A stretch of DNA of 64,000 nucleotides from Qipengyuania vulgaris (GTDB lineage Bacteria; Pseudomonadota; Alphaproteobacteria; Sphingomonadales; Sphingomonadaceae): contig CCSI01000001.1 of assembly GCA_000756795.1 (NCBI GenBank), positions 124,001 to 188,000 of the forward strand, given 5' to 3'. The notes below the pieces were generated by a model, which was given only the letters and a program-made list of their open reading frames with translations, searched no databases and was not told the origin of the DNA. A program made the position numbers and the translations under genes. This document shows positions 55,359-63,202 of the stretch, in pieces; position 1 is the first letter of the stretch; every line of letters starts with the position of its first letter.

Positions 55359-55790
55359 TCAGTCGTACTGTTGCTCGATCATGTCGCCGAAGCGTTCGCC
55401 TTCGCAGATTTCGTTATAGGCCTGCTCGACCACGGCGCGTTCCTGGGCTTCGAGCTGGTTGCTCTCGAGCGCTTGCTGGAACTTGCCCTTGATGTAGTCT
55501 TCGCCTTCTTCGACGCGTTCGGCAGCGGCTTCGTCGTCGCTCTCGAACGCGCTGGAGATGCTCTGCCACATCTGGTGGGCTTCGCCGGTCAGCGTGCCCT
55601 TGGTGACGAGTTCGTCGCCCTGGCGTTCAAGTTCTGCGTTCATCTGGCGCAGCGTGTTCTCGCGCTGGCTCGCACGCTGCTGGAGCGCCTGCTTCAGCTG
55701 GGGGCTGTCCGCCTTGTCGCATGCCTGGCGATAGCCCTCGACCGAATCAAAAGTGGTGTCGGTAAGGCTCTTAAATACTGTGGTAGCCAT
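55359..55790 (-). CDS. Four-helix-bundle stress protein, PA2169/DUF2383 family
   Basis: The 143-residue protein is all helical: LTDTTFDSVEGYRQACDKAD, QALQQRASQRENTLRQMNAEL, GEAHQMWQSISSAF and a C-terminal ERVEEGEDYIKGKFQQAL segment, matching the PA2169-type ferritin-like bundle. The family is linked to stress responses, without a proven activity. An EcfG-like promoter lies 40-64 bases upstream. Confidence 0.85.
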   Translation of the reverse strand: MATTVFKSLTDTTFDSVEGYRQACDKADSPQLKQALQQRASQRENTLRQMNAELERQGDELVTKGTLTGEAHQMWQSISSAFESDDEAAAERVEEGEDYIKGKFQQALESNQLEAQERAVVEQAYNEICEGERFGDMIEQQYD

Positions 55791-55829
55791 GATAATTGCT
55801 TCCCTTTTTCAAAATGTTGACACCCGAAT

Positions 55830-55854
55830 AACGGGTGAGGAAGCAGCTGGGTCC
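55830..55854 (-). promoter_or_regulatory. Candidate EcfG promoter of the DUF2383 gene
   Basis: On the minus strand GGACC (55854-55850), 16 bases and CGTT (55833-55830) differ from the EcfG consensus by one base. A hairpin CACCCG/CGGGTG overlaps the -10 box. The gene family is typical of the general stress response. Confidence 0.45.
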
Positions 55855-55901
55855 GGAACTGCCCGCACCCAGCACTCGCTCTGGCGCAACGCCGGTTTCG
55901 A

Positions 55902-57872
55902 TTAGCTATCGGCCTCTGTGAAAACATACTCGTGCTGCGCATCCATCAGGATGAGCACGCGCTTGCCGTCGCGCTCCCCGACAATCAGCGGCATGCCGAA
56001 CATGCCCGGCGTGGTCATGATGAGTGAATGGGTGCCGTCGTCATTGGCCTTGGTGCCGATCATCGAGCGGCCCGAGGTCACTACGCCCCAAGTCGTTTCC
56101 CCATCGCGCTCGATGAGAAGCGGGCCGAGGTCTGCATTGACATAGCGCGGGGCGAGGGCGTCGAGCACCGCCGCATCGCCGCGCTCGACGATATCCTCGC
56201 GGCCCTTGGCGCGGGCTTCCGCACCCAGTTTCACCGAAGCTTCGAGGTTTTCTTCCGCTTCCTCGTCGCCGTCATAAAGCACTTCGAGGAGCTTGCGCTG
56301 GAACAGGCCGAGGAGGCCCTGTCCGGTGTCCGAATTGGTCAGCAGCACCGCCGCTACGCCGTCTTCGGGAATGAACCAGAAGTTGCTCTTGTAGCCGAGG
56401 AGGCTGCCGCCGTGGAAATAGATGTTCTTGCCCATGCTGGCGCTTTCCATCAGCCCCATGCCGTACCAGCTCTCGTTGCCGATTGGCACGTAGCGCTGGC
56501 GGCGCTTCAGCAGGTTCTCGGCGGAGACGAGGTCGGTCCCGTCGGCAAGCGTTCCTTCACGGAGTTCGTTCAAGGCATAGAGCGCCATGTCATGCGCGGT
56601 CGACCACACCCCGCCTGCGGGGCGGTAGGGATAGACCATGTTGTTCCAGTCCATCGGCGCAAGTTCGACCGGCCCGGCATAGCCGCGCGCATGCGGCCGC
56701 GCCCAGTTTTCGGCCATGGCCTCGGAAAAATCGAAGGTAGTGTGGATCATGTCGAGCGGGTCGAAGATGCGTTCGTCCATCGCCCTGTCGAAGGCCGCGC
56801 CCACTTCCATGTCGGGATAGACGAGGTGGCCGCCGATGTATCCAGCCGCACTCGCCATGAGGTTGTTGTACTGGAACACCTCGCCGAAACCGCTGGTCGG
56901 CTCGGTCGCGGCCAATTGTACGAAGGTATCGCTCGCAGGTGTTTCGGTGCTGGTGTTGAACACCCACTGCATGTCCTTGCGCGGCAGGCCGGTGCAAGCG
57001 CAGATGAGATGCTCGACCAGCACGCTGTCGGTCGTCTCCGCGCTGCCGAGGCGGAATTCGGGATAAAGCTCGGTGACCTTCTGGTCCCACTTCAGCTTGC
57101 CCTCGTCGGCGAGGGTGGAGAGCAGCAGCGTGGCCATCCCCTTGGTGTTGGAGGCGACCATGAAGCTGGTGTCCTCGTCCACCTTATCGGTGCCGCCGAG
57201 TTCGGTCGTGCCGAGGCCGCCTTCCCAGATAATCTTTTCACCCTGCACCAGCGCAAGGCCGACGCCGGGGATTTCCAGCCCTTCCATCGCGCGCTCAACG
57301 AAGCCGGTAATCTCCGCGATGCGGGCGGGGGTGAGTTCCTTTGCCTCGCGCCCCGCGAAGGTCTCGCGCTCGAAATCGGTGGGTTTGAGCGAGCCGAAGG
57401 CCTGCCCCAATTGCGCCCCGCGCTTGGCGATGGTCGCCATTGCGCCACGGATGAGAACGACTGTGTATTGGTCGCCCTTCTTGAGCGCGATGCCCTGCAG
57501 GACCAGCTTTTCTGCGGGTGAAGTTTCGTAATTGCTGACGGTGATACTGTCCCACCCGTCACGCGCGGGCGGCTCCTGCGAAATCGACACCTCGCGGTCG
57601 AAGCCGGGGGAGAATTTTTTCCACGCCGCCGCCACTGCATCGGCGCCAGTTTCAGCATCCGTGACGCCGACAATCGCCGCCGTGGCATCACCCTCGGGCG
57701 CAGTGAATACCAGCATGCCGTCGCGCGTTTCGCTCGCCCAGCCGGGAACGGGAACGATGGACGCGCCAGTGCCGGTTTCGACGGCTTCGGGGGGCGCATC
57801 TTCCTGCGCCAGCAGCGGCAATGGCGATGCGGTCAGCAGGAGGGCGGAAATCGCGCAGGCAAGCTTTTTCAT
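55902..57872 (-). CDS. Secreted serine hydrolase, class C beta-lactamase/DD-peptidase fold
   Basis: The 656-residue protein has a signal peptide (MKKLACAISALLLTASPLPLLA), an N-terminal domain of about 170 residues without clear family, then a beta-lactamase-fold domain with Ser241-x-x-Lys244 (SNTK), YNN (Tyr-x-Asn) and HGGSLLGYKS in place of KTG. A C-terminal extension of about 150 residues ends in beta-strands. Such proteins act as peptidases or esterases; a resistance role is not implied. Start ATG 57872 follows AGAGGA. Confidence 0.88.
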   Translation of the reverse strand: MKKLACAISALLLTASPLPLLAQEDAPPEAVETGTGASIVPVPGWASETRDGMLVFTAPEGDATAAIVGVTDAETGADAVAAAWKKFSPGFDREVSISQEPPARDGWDSITVSNYETSPAEKLVLQGIALKKGDQYTVVLIRGAMATIAKRGAQLGQAFGSLKPTDFERETFAGREAKELTPARIAEITGFVERAMEGLEIPGVGLALVQGEKIIWEGGLGTTELGGTDKVDEDTSFMVASNTKGMATLLLSTLADEGKLKWDQKVTELYPEFRLGSAETTDSVLVEHLICACTGLPRKDMQWVFNTSTETPASDTFVQLAATEPTSGFGEVFQYNNLMASAAGYIGGHLVYPDMEVGAAFDRAMDERIFDPLDMIHTTFDFSEAMAENWARPHARGYAGPVELAPMDWNNMVYPYRPAGGVWSTAHDMALYALNELREGTLADGTDLVSAENLLKRRQRYVPIGNESWYGMGLMESASMGKNIYFHGGSLLGYKSNFWFIPEDGVAAVLLTNSDTGQGLLGLFQRKLLEVLYDGDEEAEENLEASVKLGAEARAKGREDIVERGDAAVLDALAPRYVNADLGPLLIERDGETTWGVVTSGRSMIGTKANDDGTHSLIMTTPGMFGMPLIVGERDGKRVLILMDAQHEYVFTEADS

Positions 57873-58025
57873 GTGGGGTCCTCTCATCCCTTTGATGCGT
57901 CGATAGTAATGACGCTACGTTACAGGTCAATTTCGCCGCGATGTCGCCAGCCCCTTGCGCTTGGCCCTTGCCTTGATTAGGGCGAGACCCAATTTGATAA
58001 CCCCCAAGATTGAGAGGGAATATAA

Positions 58026-58262
58026 ATGAGCGATACTGCCGACCGCGTGCAGAAGATTGTCGTCGAGCATCTCGGCGTCGAAGCAGACAAGGTCACCCAG
58101 GAAGCCAGCTTCATCGACGACCTCGGCGCTGACAGCCTCGACATCGTCGAGCTGGTCATGGCCTTCGAAGAAGAATTCGGCGTGGAAATCCCCGACGATG
58201 CGGCTGAGAAGATCACCACCGTCGGCGACGCGACCAAGTACATCGAAGAGCACAAGGGCTAA
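58026..58262 (+). CDS. acpP: Acyl carrier protein
   Basis: The 78-residue acidic protein has the phosphopantetheine site Ser37 in [11 protein letters not shown]. It carries growing acyl chains for FabF, FabZ and the KAS III enzyme. GAGAGGGA precedes the ATG. It forms the standard acpP-fabF pair, separated by hairpins. Confidence 0.98.
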   Translation: MSDTADRVQKIVVEHLGVEADKVTQEASFIDDLGADSLDIVELVMAFEEEFGVEIPDDAAEKITTVGDATKYIEEHKG

Positions 58263-58281
58263 GCCTTACATGCTTTTTGCA

Positions 58282-58345
58282 CCCGCGTGATGCGCGGGAC
58301 CGGACAGGCCCGACCCTGATGATGGGCCGGGCCTGTTGTCTTTTT
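58282..58345 (+). terminator. Tandem hairpins with T-run between acpP and fabF
   Basis: Hairpin 1 pairs CCCGCG with CGCGGG (58282-58298). Hairpin 2 pairs ACAGGCCCG (58304-58312) with CGGGCCTGT (58328-58336) and is followed by TGTCTTTTT. It lies 13 bases before fabF, so it probably ends part of the transcripts and makes acpP more abundant than fabF. Confidence 0.75.
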
Positions 58346-58358
58346 ATCGGAGAATTTC

Positions 58359-59618
58359 ATGCGTCGTGTGGTCGTTACCGGACTTGGCCTCGTCACCCCG
58401 CTGGGAGGCGACGTCGAAACCACCTGGTCAAACCTTATCGCCGGCAAGAGCGGGGCGGGGCAGATCACCCGTTTCGACACCACCGGCCAGAAGGCGACCA
58501 TCGCCTGTGAGGTGAAGCCCAAAGACCACGAATTCGGTTTCGACCCCGACAAGCGCGTCGACCACAAGGTCCAGCGCCAGGTCGACCCGTTCATCGTCTA
58601 CGGCATCGATGCCGCCGGACAGGCGCTGGAAGACGCAGGTCTCACAGAGATGGACGACGCGACCAAGGAACGCGCCGGTGTCTCCATCGGCTCCGGCATC
58701 GGCGGCCTGCCGGGCATCGAGAGCGAATCGCTCGTGCTGGCGGAACGCGGCCCGGGCCGTGTCAGCCCGCACTTCGTCCACGGACGCCTCATCAACCTCA
58801 TCAGCGGCCAGGTCTCCATCAAATACGGCCTGATGGGCCCGAACCATGCCGTGGTGACCGCATGCTCGACCGGCGCGCACTCGATTGGCGATGCGGCGCG
58901 TATGATTGCATTGGACGATGCCGACATCATGCTGGCTGGCGGTGCGGAAAGCACCATCAACCCGCTCGGCGTCGCTGGCTTCGCGCAGGCACGCGCGCTC
59001 AACATGAGCATGAACGACCGCCCCGAGGAAGCAAGCCGCCCCTACGACAAGAACCGTGACGGCTTCGTCATGGGCGAAGGCGCCGGCGTGGTGGTGCTGG
59101 AAGAATACGAGCACGCCAAGGCGCGCGGCGCGACCATCTACGCCGAAGTCGTCGGCTATGGCCTGTCGGGCGATGCCTATCACGTCACCGCTCCGCATCC
59201 CGAAGGCAAGGGTGCGGAACTGGCGATGAAGATGGCGCTGAAGAAGTCGGGCCTCGAGCCCTGCGATATCGACTACGTCAACGCGCACGGCACCTCGACC
59301 ATGGCCGATACCATCGAACTGGGCGCAGTGAAGCGCGTGCTGGGCGATGACCTTTGCGGCGCTTCGATGAGCAGCACCAAGTCCGCCATCGGTCACCTCC
59401 TCGGCGGCGCAGGCGCGGTGGAAGCCATCTTCTGCATCCTCGCCATCCGCGACCAGGTCGTGCCCCCGACGCTCAACCTGCACGACCCGGATGAGGGCAC
59501 CGAAGGCGTCGACCTCGTGCCGCTGACCGCGAAAAAGCGCGAAGTGAAGGCGGCGCTGAACAACAGCTTCGGCTTCGGCGGCACCAACGCCTCGCTCATC
59601 GTCAAGAAGGTCGACTAA
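58359..59618 (+). CDS. fabF: Beta-ketoacyl-ACP synthase II
   Basis: The 419-residue thiolase-fold condensing enzyme has Cys169 in VTACSTGAHS, His310 in NAHGTST and His346 in IGHLLGGAGA, and starts RRVVVTGLGLVTPLG. It elongates acyl-ACP with malonyl-ACP. It is followed one base later by mltG. Confidence 0.97.
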   Translation: MRRVVVTGLGLVTPLGGDVETTWSNLIAGKSGAGQITRFDTTGQKATIACEVKPKDHEFGFDPDKRVDHKVQRQVDPFIVYGIDAAGQALEDAGLTEMDDATKERAGVSIGSGIGGLPGIESESLVLAERGPGRVSPHFVHGRLINLISGQVSIKYGLMGPNHAVVTACSTGAHSIGDAARMIALDDADIMLAGGAESTINPLGVAGFAQARALNMSMNDRPEEASRPYDKNRDGFVMGEGAGVVVLEEYEHAKARGATIYAEVVGYGLSGDAYHVTAPHPEGKGAELAMKMALKKSGLEPCDIDYVNAHGTSTMADTIELGAVKRVLGDDLCGASMSSTKSAIGHLLGGAGAVEAIFCILAIRDQVVPPTLNLHDPDEGTEGVDLVPLTAKKREVKAALNNSFGFGGTNASLIVKKVD

Positions 59619-59619
59619 G

Positions 59620-60588
59620 GTGAAAAAACTCGCCCTCTTGCTGGGGGCAGTGGTCCTCGTCGCCGTGGCGGGCCTCGCGTGGTTCGCCAGCGGTTGGTAC
59701 GGCTCGGCCGATGTCGAGGAAGACACCACCTTCATCGTCCCGCAGGGCGCAACGCTAACAGCCGTGGCACGGCAGCTGGCCGACGAAGGGTTGATTGGCT
59801 CGTCCGATGCCTTCCTGCTGCGCGCCAAGGTCCTTGGCTCGAGCGACCCGATACAGGCGGGCGAGTTCATGCTGCCTGCCAACGCCAGCCCGGCGCAAAT
59901 CCTCGACACATTCCAAAATGGGCAGGTGATCCGCCGCTTCGTGACCGTCCCAGAAGGTCTGCCGTCCATCCTTGTCTACGAGCGATTGATGGCCGAGGAC
60001 CTGCTGACAGGGTCGATCGAAGTGCCCGAAGAAGGCTCGGTGCTGCCAGACACTTACGATTTCGAACGTGGGGAGAGCCGGGCAGCGGTGTTGGCGCGAA
60101 TGCAGGCAGCGATGGACAGCTACCTTGCCGAGGTCTGGGAAAAGCGCACCGATAAGTCCGTGGTCGATTCGCCTGAAGAAGCGCTCATCCTCGCCTCTAT
60201 CGTCGAGAAGGAAACCGCGCAGGCCGAAGAGCGCCCGATGGTGGCCGGGGTCATGTCGAACCGCGTGCGCATCGGCATGATGCTGGGCGCCGATGCGACG
60301 ACCATCTATCCGATTACCAAGGGCAAGCCCTTGGGCCGCCGAATCCGCGTGTCGGAACTGCGCAGCAAGAACCCTTACAACACCCGCGCAGTCGCCGGCC
60401 TGCCGCCGGGCCCGATTACCAATCCGGGCCGTGAGAGCATCGCCGCGGTGCTCGATCCGGCTGAGACCAATGCGCTCTACTATGTCGCCGACGGCAGCGG
60501 CGGGCATGTCTTTGCCGAGACGCTGGAAGAGCATAACCGCAACGCCGCCGCATGGCGCAAGCTGCGCCGCGAACGTGGGGAAATGTGA
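59620..60588 (+). CDS. mltG: Endolytic murein transglycosylase MltG
   Basis: The 322-residue protein has one N-terminal membrane anchor, a LysM-like region, and the YceG core with the catalytic Glu in LILASIVEKETAQAEERPMV, then ADATTIYPI, NTRAVAGLPPGPITNPG and the ending YYVADGSGGHVFAETLEEHN. It cuts nascent glycan strands. The start is a GTG two bases after the fabF stop. Confidence 0.96.
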   Translation: MKKLALLLGAVVLVAVAGLAWFASGWYGSADVEEDTTFIVPQGATLTAVARQLADEGLIGSSDAFLLRAKVLGSSDPIQAGEFMLPANASPAQILDTFQNGQVIRRFVTVPEGLPSILVYERLMAEDLLTGSIEVPEEGSVLPDTYDFERGESRAAVLARMQAAMDSYLAEVWEKRTDKSVVDSPEEALILASIVEKETAQAEERPMVAGVMSNRVRIGMMLGADATTIYPITKGKPLGRRIRVSELRSKNPYNTRAVAGLPPGPITNPGRESIAAVLDPAETNALYYVADGSGGHVFAETLEEHNRNAAAWRKLRRERGEM

Positions 60589-61115
60589 GCGATGGTGTGA
60601 CCGGCGAGGGCGCACCTCTCATCCTGACGGCGGAACTCCCGCCCGAACTGCATCGCCGCTATACCGACTTGCGCACGCAGCATTTCCCGCCCGAGCGCAA
60701 TTATCTCAAGGCGCATGTCACGCTCTTCCACGCCATCCCCGCGCAATGCGAGGACGAGCTGCGCCGCTATCTCGCGCGGCTGGCGGGCGAAGTTCCGCCA
60801 ATTGAGGGGCGGGTCGAGGGCCTGATGTCCTTGGGCGGCGGCACTGCCATAAAGCTGTCGAGTCCCGACCTCCTCGCCCTGCGCGATGAAATTGCAGAGC
60901 ATTTTCGCGGCATGCTGACCGCCCAGGACCAGCACCGGCCGCGCCTCCATGTGACCATCCAGAACAAGGTCACCTCGAAGGAAGCCAAGGCGCTTCAGGC
61001 CGAACTTTCCGGCCTCATCGAGCCGCGCGATTTCGCCTTTCCCGGCCTCGCGCTGCATGCCTATCGCGGTGGTCCGTGGGAATTCCTGCGCCGCTTTGCA
61101 TTTAGGGGCAAATGA
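60585..61115 (+). CDS. 2'-5' RNA ligase / 2H phosphoesterase family protein
   Basis: The 176-residue protein has the two H-x-T motifs of the 2H superfamily: KAHVTLFHAIP and RLHVTIQNKV. The GTG start overlaps the mltG stop (GTGA). Family members hydrolyse cyclic phosphodiesters or 2'-5' bonds in RNA; the substrate here is unknown. It is the last gene before tRNA-Met. Confidence 0.88.
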   Translation: MSDGVTGEGAPLILTAELPPELHRRYTDLRTQHFPPERNYLKAHVTLFHAIPAQCEDELRRYLARLAGEVPPIEGRVEGLMSLGGGTAIKLSSPDLLALRDEIAEHFRGMLTAQDQHRPRLHVTIQNKVTSKEAKALQAELSGLIEPRDFAFPGLALHAYRGGPWEFLRRFAFRGK

Positions 61116-61193
61116 GTGTTGACCGCATGGTCTTCCCGCCCTAAATGCGCCGCCTGCCGAGCGGGCCTATGGGCCCGCCGCAAGGCCTTTCGG

Positions 61194-61270
61194 GGCGGAG
61201 TAGCTCAGGTGGTTAGAGCAGCGGAATCATAATCCGCGTGTCGGGGGTTCGAGTCCCTCCTCCGCTACCA
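61194..61270 (+). tRNA. tRNA-Met (CAT), elongator type
   Basis: A 77-base tRNA with acceptor GGCGGAG/CTCCGCT (G-T at position 1), anticodon CAT at 61228-61230 between GCGGA and TCCGC, T-loop TTCGAGT and encoded CCA. CAT also occurs in initiator Met and in tRNA-Ile2. The first pair and D-arm do not look like an initiator, and the body matches alphaproteobacterial elongator tRNA-Met. A hairpin GCGGGCC/GGCCCGC lies just upstream at 61161-61178. The region downstream looks foreign. Confidence 0.92.
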
Positions 61271-61590
61271 AAAACCATAGTCTTTTGAACAACTTAGAAA
61301 ACATGGTGGTTGGGCGTCATTGGGCGTTTGTTGCAATCGTGTTCGGCATGTTTCCGAGCTGTTCCGCGCTCTCCCCGCGTGTCCGTGCAACATAGGCGCG
61401 ACACGGTTTGCGCTCCTAAGCCGCGAGGGGGACTAATTGAATGATAAGTGGTTCGACATCGCAGGGACCATATCGCTCCTGCCAATTTGCCAGCTTGGTT
61501 TCCACACATTCACCCGGGCACATGAGGACAGTGGTTCGCCTGTCAACCGAGGCTGTTTGATTCTCCAACCTAAAGAGGCGCGGCTCAAGT
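61271..61590. other. Stretch without a convincing gene next to tRNA-Met
   Basis: About 320 bases with lower GC directly follow the tRNA CCA. A 61-codon plus-strand frame starts at TTG 61437 behind GAGGGGG, and a 77-codon minus frame covers 61416-61649; neither has recognisable content or overlaps well with neighbours. A tRNA 3' end followed by unlike DNA is typical of an island attachment site, but no second copy of the tRNA end lies in the window. Confidence 0.4.
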
Positions 61591-61797
61591 CTATGCATTT
61601 GCAATCTCGGGCTTGCGGATGATGACGAGGAGGATGTTAGCTTGTTCATCTAGGGCACCGTGCTCAGCTTCATAAGCCGCGATGGCCTCATCTTCGGTTT
61701 GGTCCAAGTGCTGGATAATTTGCACGTAAGGCTTGAAGCCGGCATGGTCTGCCACCTCCAAAACCTTCACCCGCTGAACTAGTCCCGTCCGAGCCAT
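61591..61797 (-). CDS. Small hypothetical protein of the tRNA-Met-adjacent operon
   Basis: The 68-residue protein (VQRVKVLEVADHAGFKPYVQ, then DQTEDEAIAAYEAEHG and LLVIIRKPEIANA) has a strong GGAGGT ribosome site at 61803-61808, inside the preceding gene, which it overlaps by 19 bases. It looks like a compact alpha/beta fold. No family is recognised. Confidence 0.65.
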   Translation of the reverse strand: MARTGLVQRVKVLEVADHAGFKPYVQIIQHLDQTEDEAIAAYEAEHGALDEQANILLVIIRKPEIANA

Positions 61798-61982
61798 TCT
61801 CTCACCTCCGGCGAAAAGTCTTCCAAATCCACTGCGTCAAATTCCGGCTCAACGTAGCAGTCAGCCTCCAGCCGCTCTTCCTCCGTTAGCTGGATGCCGA
61901 GCCACTGTTTCAAATGCCGATGCATCTGCGGTTGCGGCGCTGAACGCTCCAAAGCTGTCAGCCTTTTGTCGAGATAACCCAC
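61779..61982 (-). CDS. Small acidic hypothetical protein
   Basis: The 67-residue protein begins GTG: GYLDKRLTALERSAPQPQMH, then QWLGIQLTEEERLEADCYVE and an acidic FDAVDLEDFSPEVREWLGRD. It starts four bases after the stop of the 52-codon gene and overlaps the next gene, in a tight minus-strand series. The N-terminus reads as a short coiled-coil. No family is recognised. Confidence 0.65.
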   Translation of the reverse strand: MGYLDKRLTALERSAPQPQMHRHLKQWLGIQLTEEERLEADCYVEPEFDAVDLEDFSPEVREWLGRD

Positions 61983-61985
61983 GTT

Positions 61986-62144
61986 CTAATTCCTAGGCAG
62001 GTTTTGCAGGAAGCGTTGCAAGGTGGGATTGACGGGCAGTGCGTCGCGCAGGGTCTTGCCAGCGAGGTTGTCGAGCAGGTCGCCGACATTCAGGGACCCG
62101 CGCCCCTTATCCAAGGCCCCCACTCTTCGCATGAGTGCGCTCAT
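61986..62144 (-). CDS. 52-residue hypothetical protein in the island operon
   Basis: ATG 62144 overlaps the stop of the DUF5681-type gene (ATGA) and the frame ends TAG at 61986-61988, three bases before the next gene. The product reads SALMRRVGALDKGRGSLNVG, DLLDNLAGKTLRDALPVNPT and LQRFLQNLPRN, mostly helical. Start/stop overlaps on both sides support it as a real gene. Function is unknown. Confidence 0.6.
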   Translation of the reverse strand: MSALMRRVGALDKGRGSLNVGDLLDNLAGKTLRDALPVNPTLQRFLQNLPRN

Positions 62145-62560
62145 CTTGCATTCTCCAGTGTAGCAATTCGGTTTTCGAGGTCGCAGGTTTCCACCAAGAC
62201 CTTGTGCGCAGTCAGCAGTGACATGACACGACCCGCTTCATCGGGTGTGACTTCCCCAGCCGCCACCGCTGCCAAAAGGGCAGATGATGCAGCAACCGCG
62301 TCCTCCGCCGTCCGGATAGCTGGCAGTTCAAATGCCACAGGGGAATCCTTGCGAGCAGGAGCAATACGATCAAGGCAAAGCCGGAGAGCTTGCGTGTCGC
62401 CTTCCAGAGCCTTGTCGATTGCCTTGCGAGTCAGAGCCTCGTGCTCCCCTTCCAGAAGCGCTTCGATTGCCAGTGTTGTGCGATTGCGTGCACCGGGAGT
62501 CCGACCGCCAAAACCGTTACCGGGCGCGAACTTGCCATCGCTCTTTCGACCATTTGCCAT
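62141..62560 (-). CDS. DUF5681-type protein of mobile elements
   Basis: The 139-residue protein starts ANGRKSDGKFAPGNGFGGRT, then PGARNRTTLAIEALLEGEHE and LTRKAIDKALEGDTQALRLCL, DRIAPARKDSPV. The K-F-x-P-G-N-x-G-G-R-x-x-G-x-R-N pattern with the following helices is the DUF5681 signature, frequent in alphaproteobacterial prophages and islands. A C-terminal helical part (DEAGRVMSLLTAHKVLVETC) follows. ATG 62560 overlaps the upstream stop (TGATG). It is probably DNA-binding, by analogy only. Confidence 0.75.
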   Translation of the reverse strand: MANGRKSDGKFAPGNGFGGRTPGARNRTTLAIEALLEGEHEALTRKAIDKALEGDTQALRLCLDRIAPARKDSPVAFELPAIRTAEDAVAASSALLAAVAAGEVTPDEAGRVMSLLTAHKVLVETCDLENRIATLENAR

Positions 62561-62841
62561 CACTGCACCGTGAAGCCGGGAGGAAGACACGGACCGCCCT
62601 GCATCGGATTGCGCAGCCCAGCCGATTGCGGGTTACCGAGGACAGGCGCGTCATAATAGCCGGGGAAGACCGCGTGCAGATGGTCGCCTTCCGATAGCAG
62701 TTGGGCATTCGGATAGCTTCTCGCCACTTCGGCTTGCAGCCAGCGCATCGACTTGCCCGAAGGCGGGGTTAGGTCGCCACGAGCCGCCGCACGCAAGCAG
62801 TGAAGCGGATTGGGATTTAGACCCTTGCTGGCCTCGGTCAT
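62560..62841 (-). CDS. Hypothetical protein, first gene of the island operon
   Basis: The 93-residue protein starts TEASKGLNPNPLHCLRAAAR behind AGAGGGG at good distance, and ends with a Gly/Pro-rich tail NPMQGGPCLPPGFTVQ. The middle (MRWLQAEVARSYPNAQLLSE) looks helical. The frame is open to 62952 without a ribosome site. The stop overlaps the DUF5681-type start. No family is recognised. Confidence 0.65.
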   Translation of the reverse strand: MTEASKGLNPNPLHCLRAAARGDLTPPSGKSMRWLQAEVARSYPNAQLLSEGDHLHAVFPGYYDAPVLGNPQSAGLRNPMQGGPCLPPGFTVQ

Positions 62842-62974
62842 TTTGCAGCCCCTCTGTCTCGCGACGATGGATTTTGAGAAACTCAAATATGACGCTTGAG
62901 TATCACAGATTTCGGCGAAAGTCAATGCGATGAGAAGCCTTCCCCGACTCACTTGTTCCTGTCATGTTCTCGCC

Positions 62975-63202
62975 ATGAGCTCCAAGCGCCTCAACAGCCT
63001 CGCAGACTACGCCCGCCACAAATACAAGCTGAGGGTGGACTGCGCGTGTGGGCGTGTCGTCATGCTAGACCCGCACGACTTGCTGGCAGTCATCCTTGCA
63101 CGAGGTTGGAATGCTTATAGCATGGAGGGAATTGGCATGCGGCTGAAGTGTCAGCGTTGCGGAAAGCGGCCTACCCGTATCGGGCCGGGGTTAGGCAGTT
63201 AG
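62975..63202 (+). CDS. Small zinc-ribbon-like protein
   Basis: The 75-residue basic protein has two cysteine pairs, VDCACGRVVMLD and LKCQRCGKRPTRIGPG, spaced as in a zinc ribbon, with SSKRLNSLADYARHKYKL at the N-terminus. Similar small proteins are common in sphingomonads, function unknown. ATG 62975 gives the natural N-terminus; the frame is open to 62930. It is divergent from the island operon and ends overlapping the next convergent gene. Confidence 0.7.
   Translation: MSSKRLNSLADYARHKYKLRVDCACGRVVMLDPHDLLAVILARGWNAYSMEGIGMRLKCQRCGKRPTRIGPGLGS

Noticed and set aside
61437-61622. 61-codon plus-strand frame after tRNA-Met
   Set aside because: It has only a TTG start, no recognisable content and overlaps a better supported minus-strand gene; kept as a remark in the gap entry.
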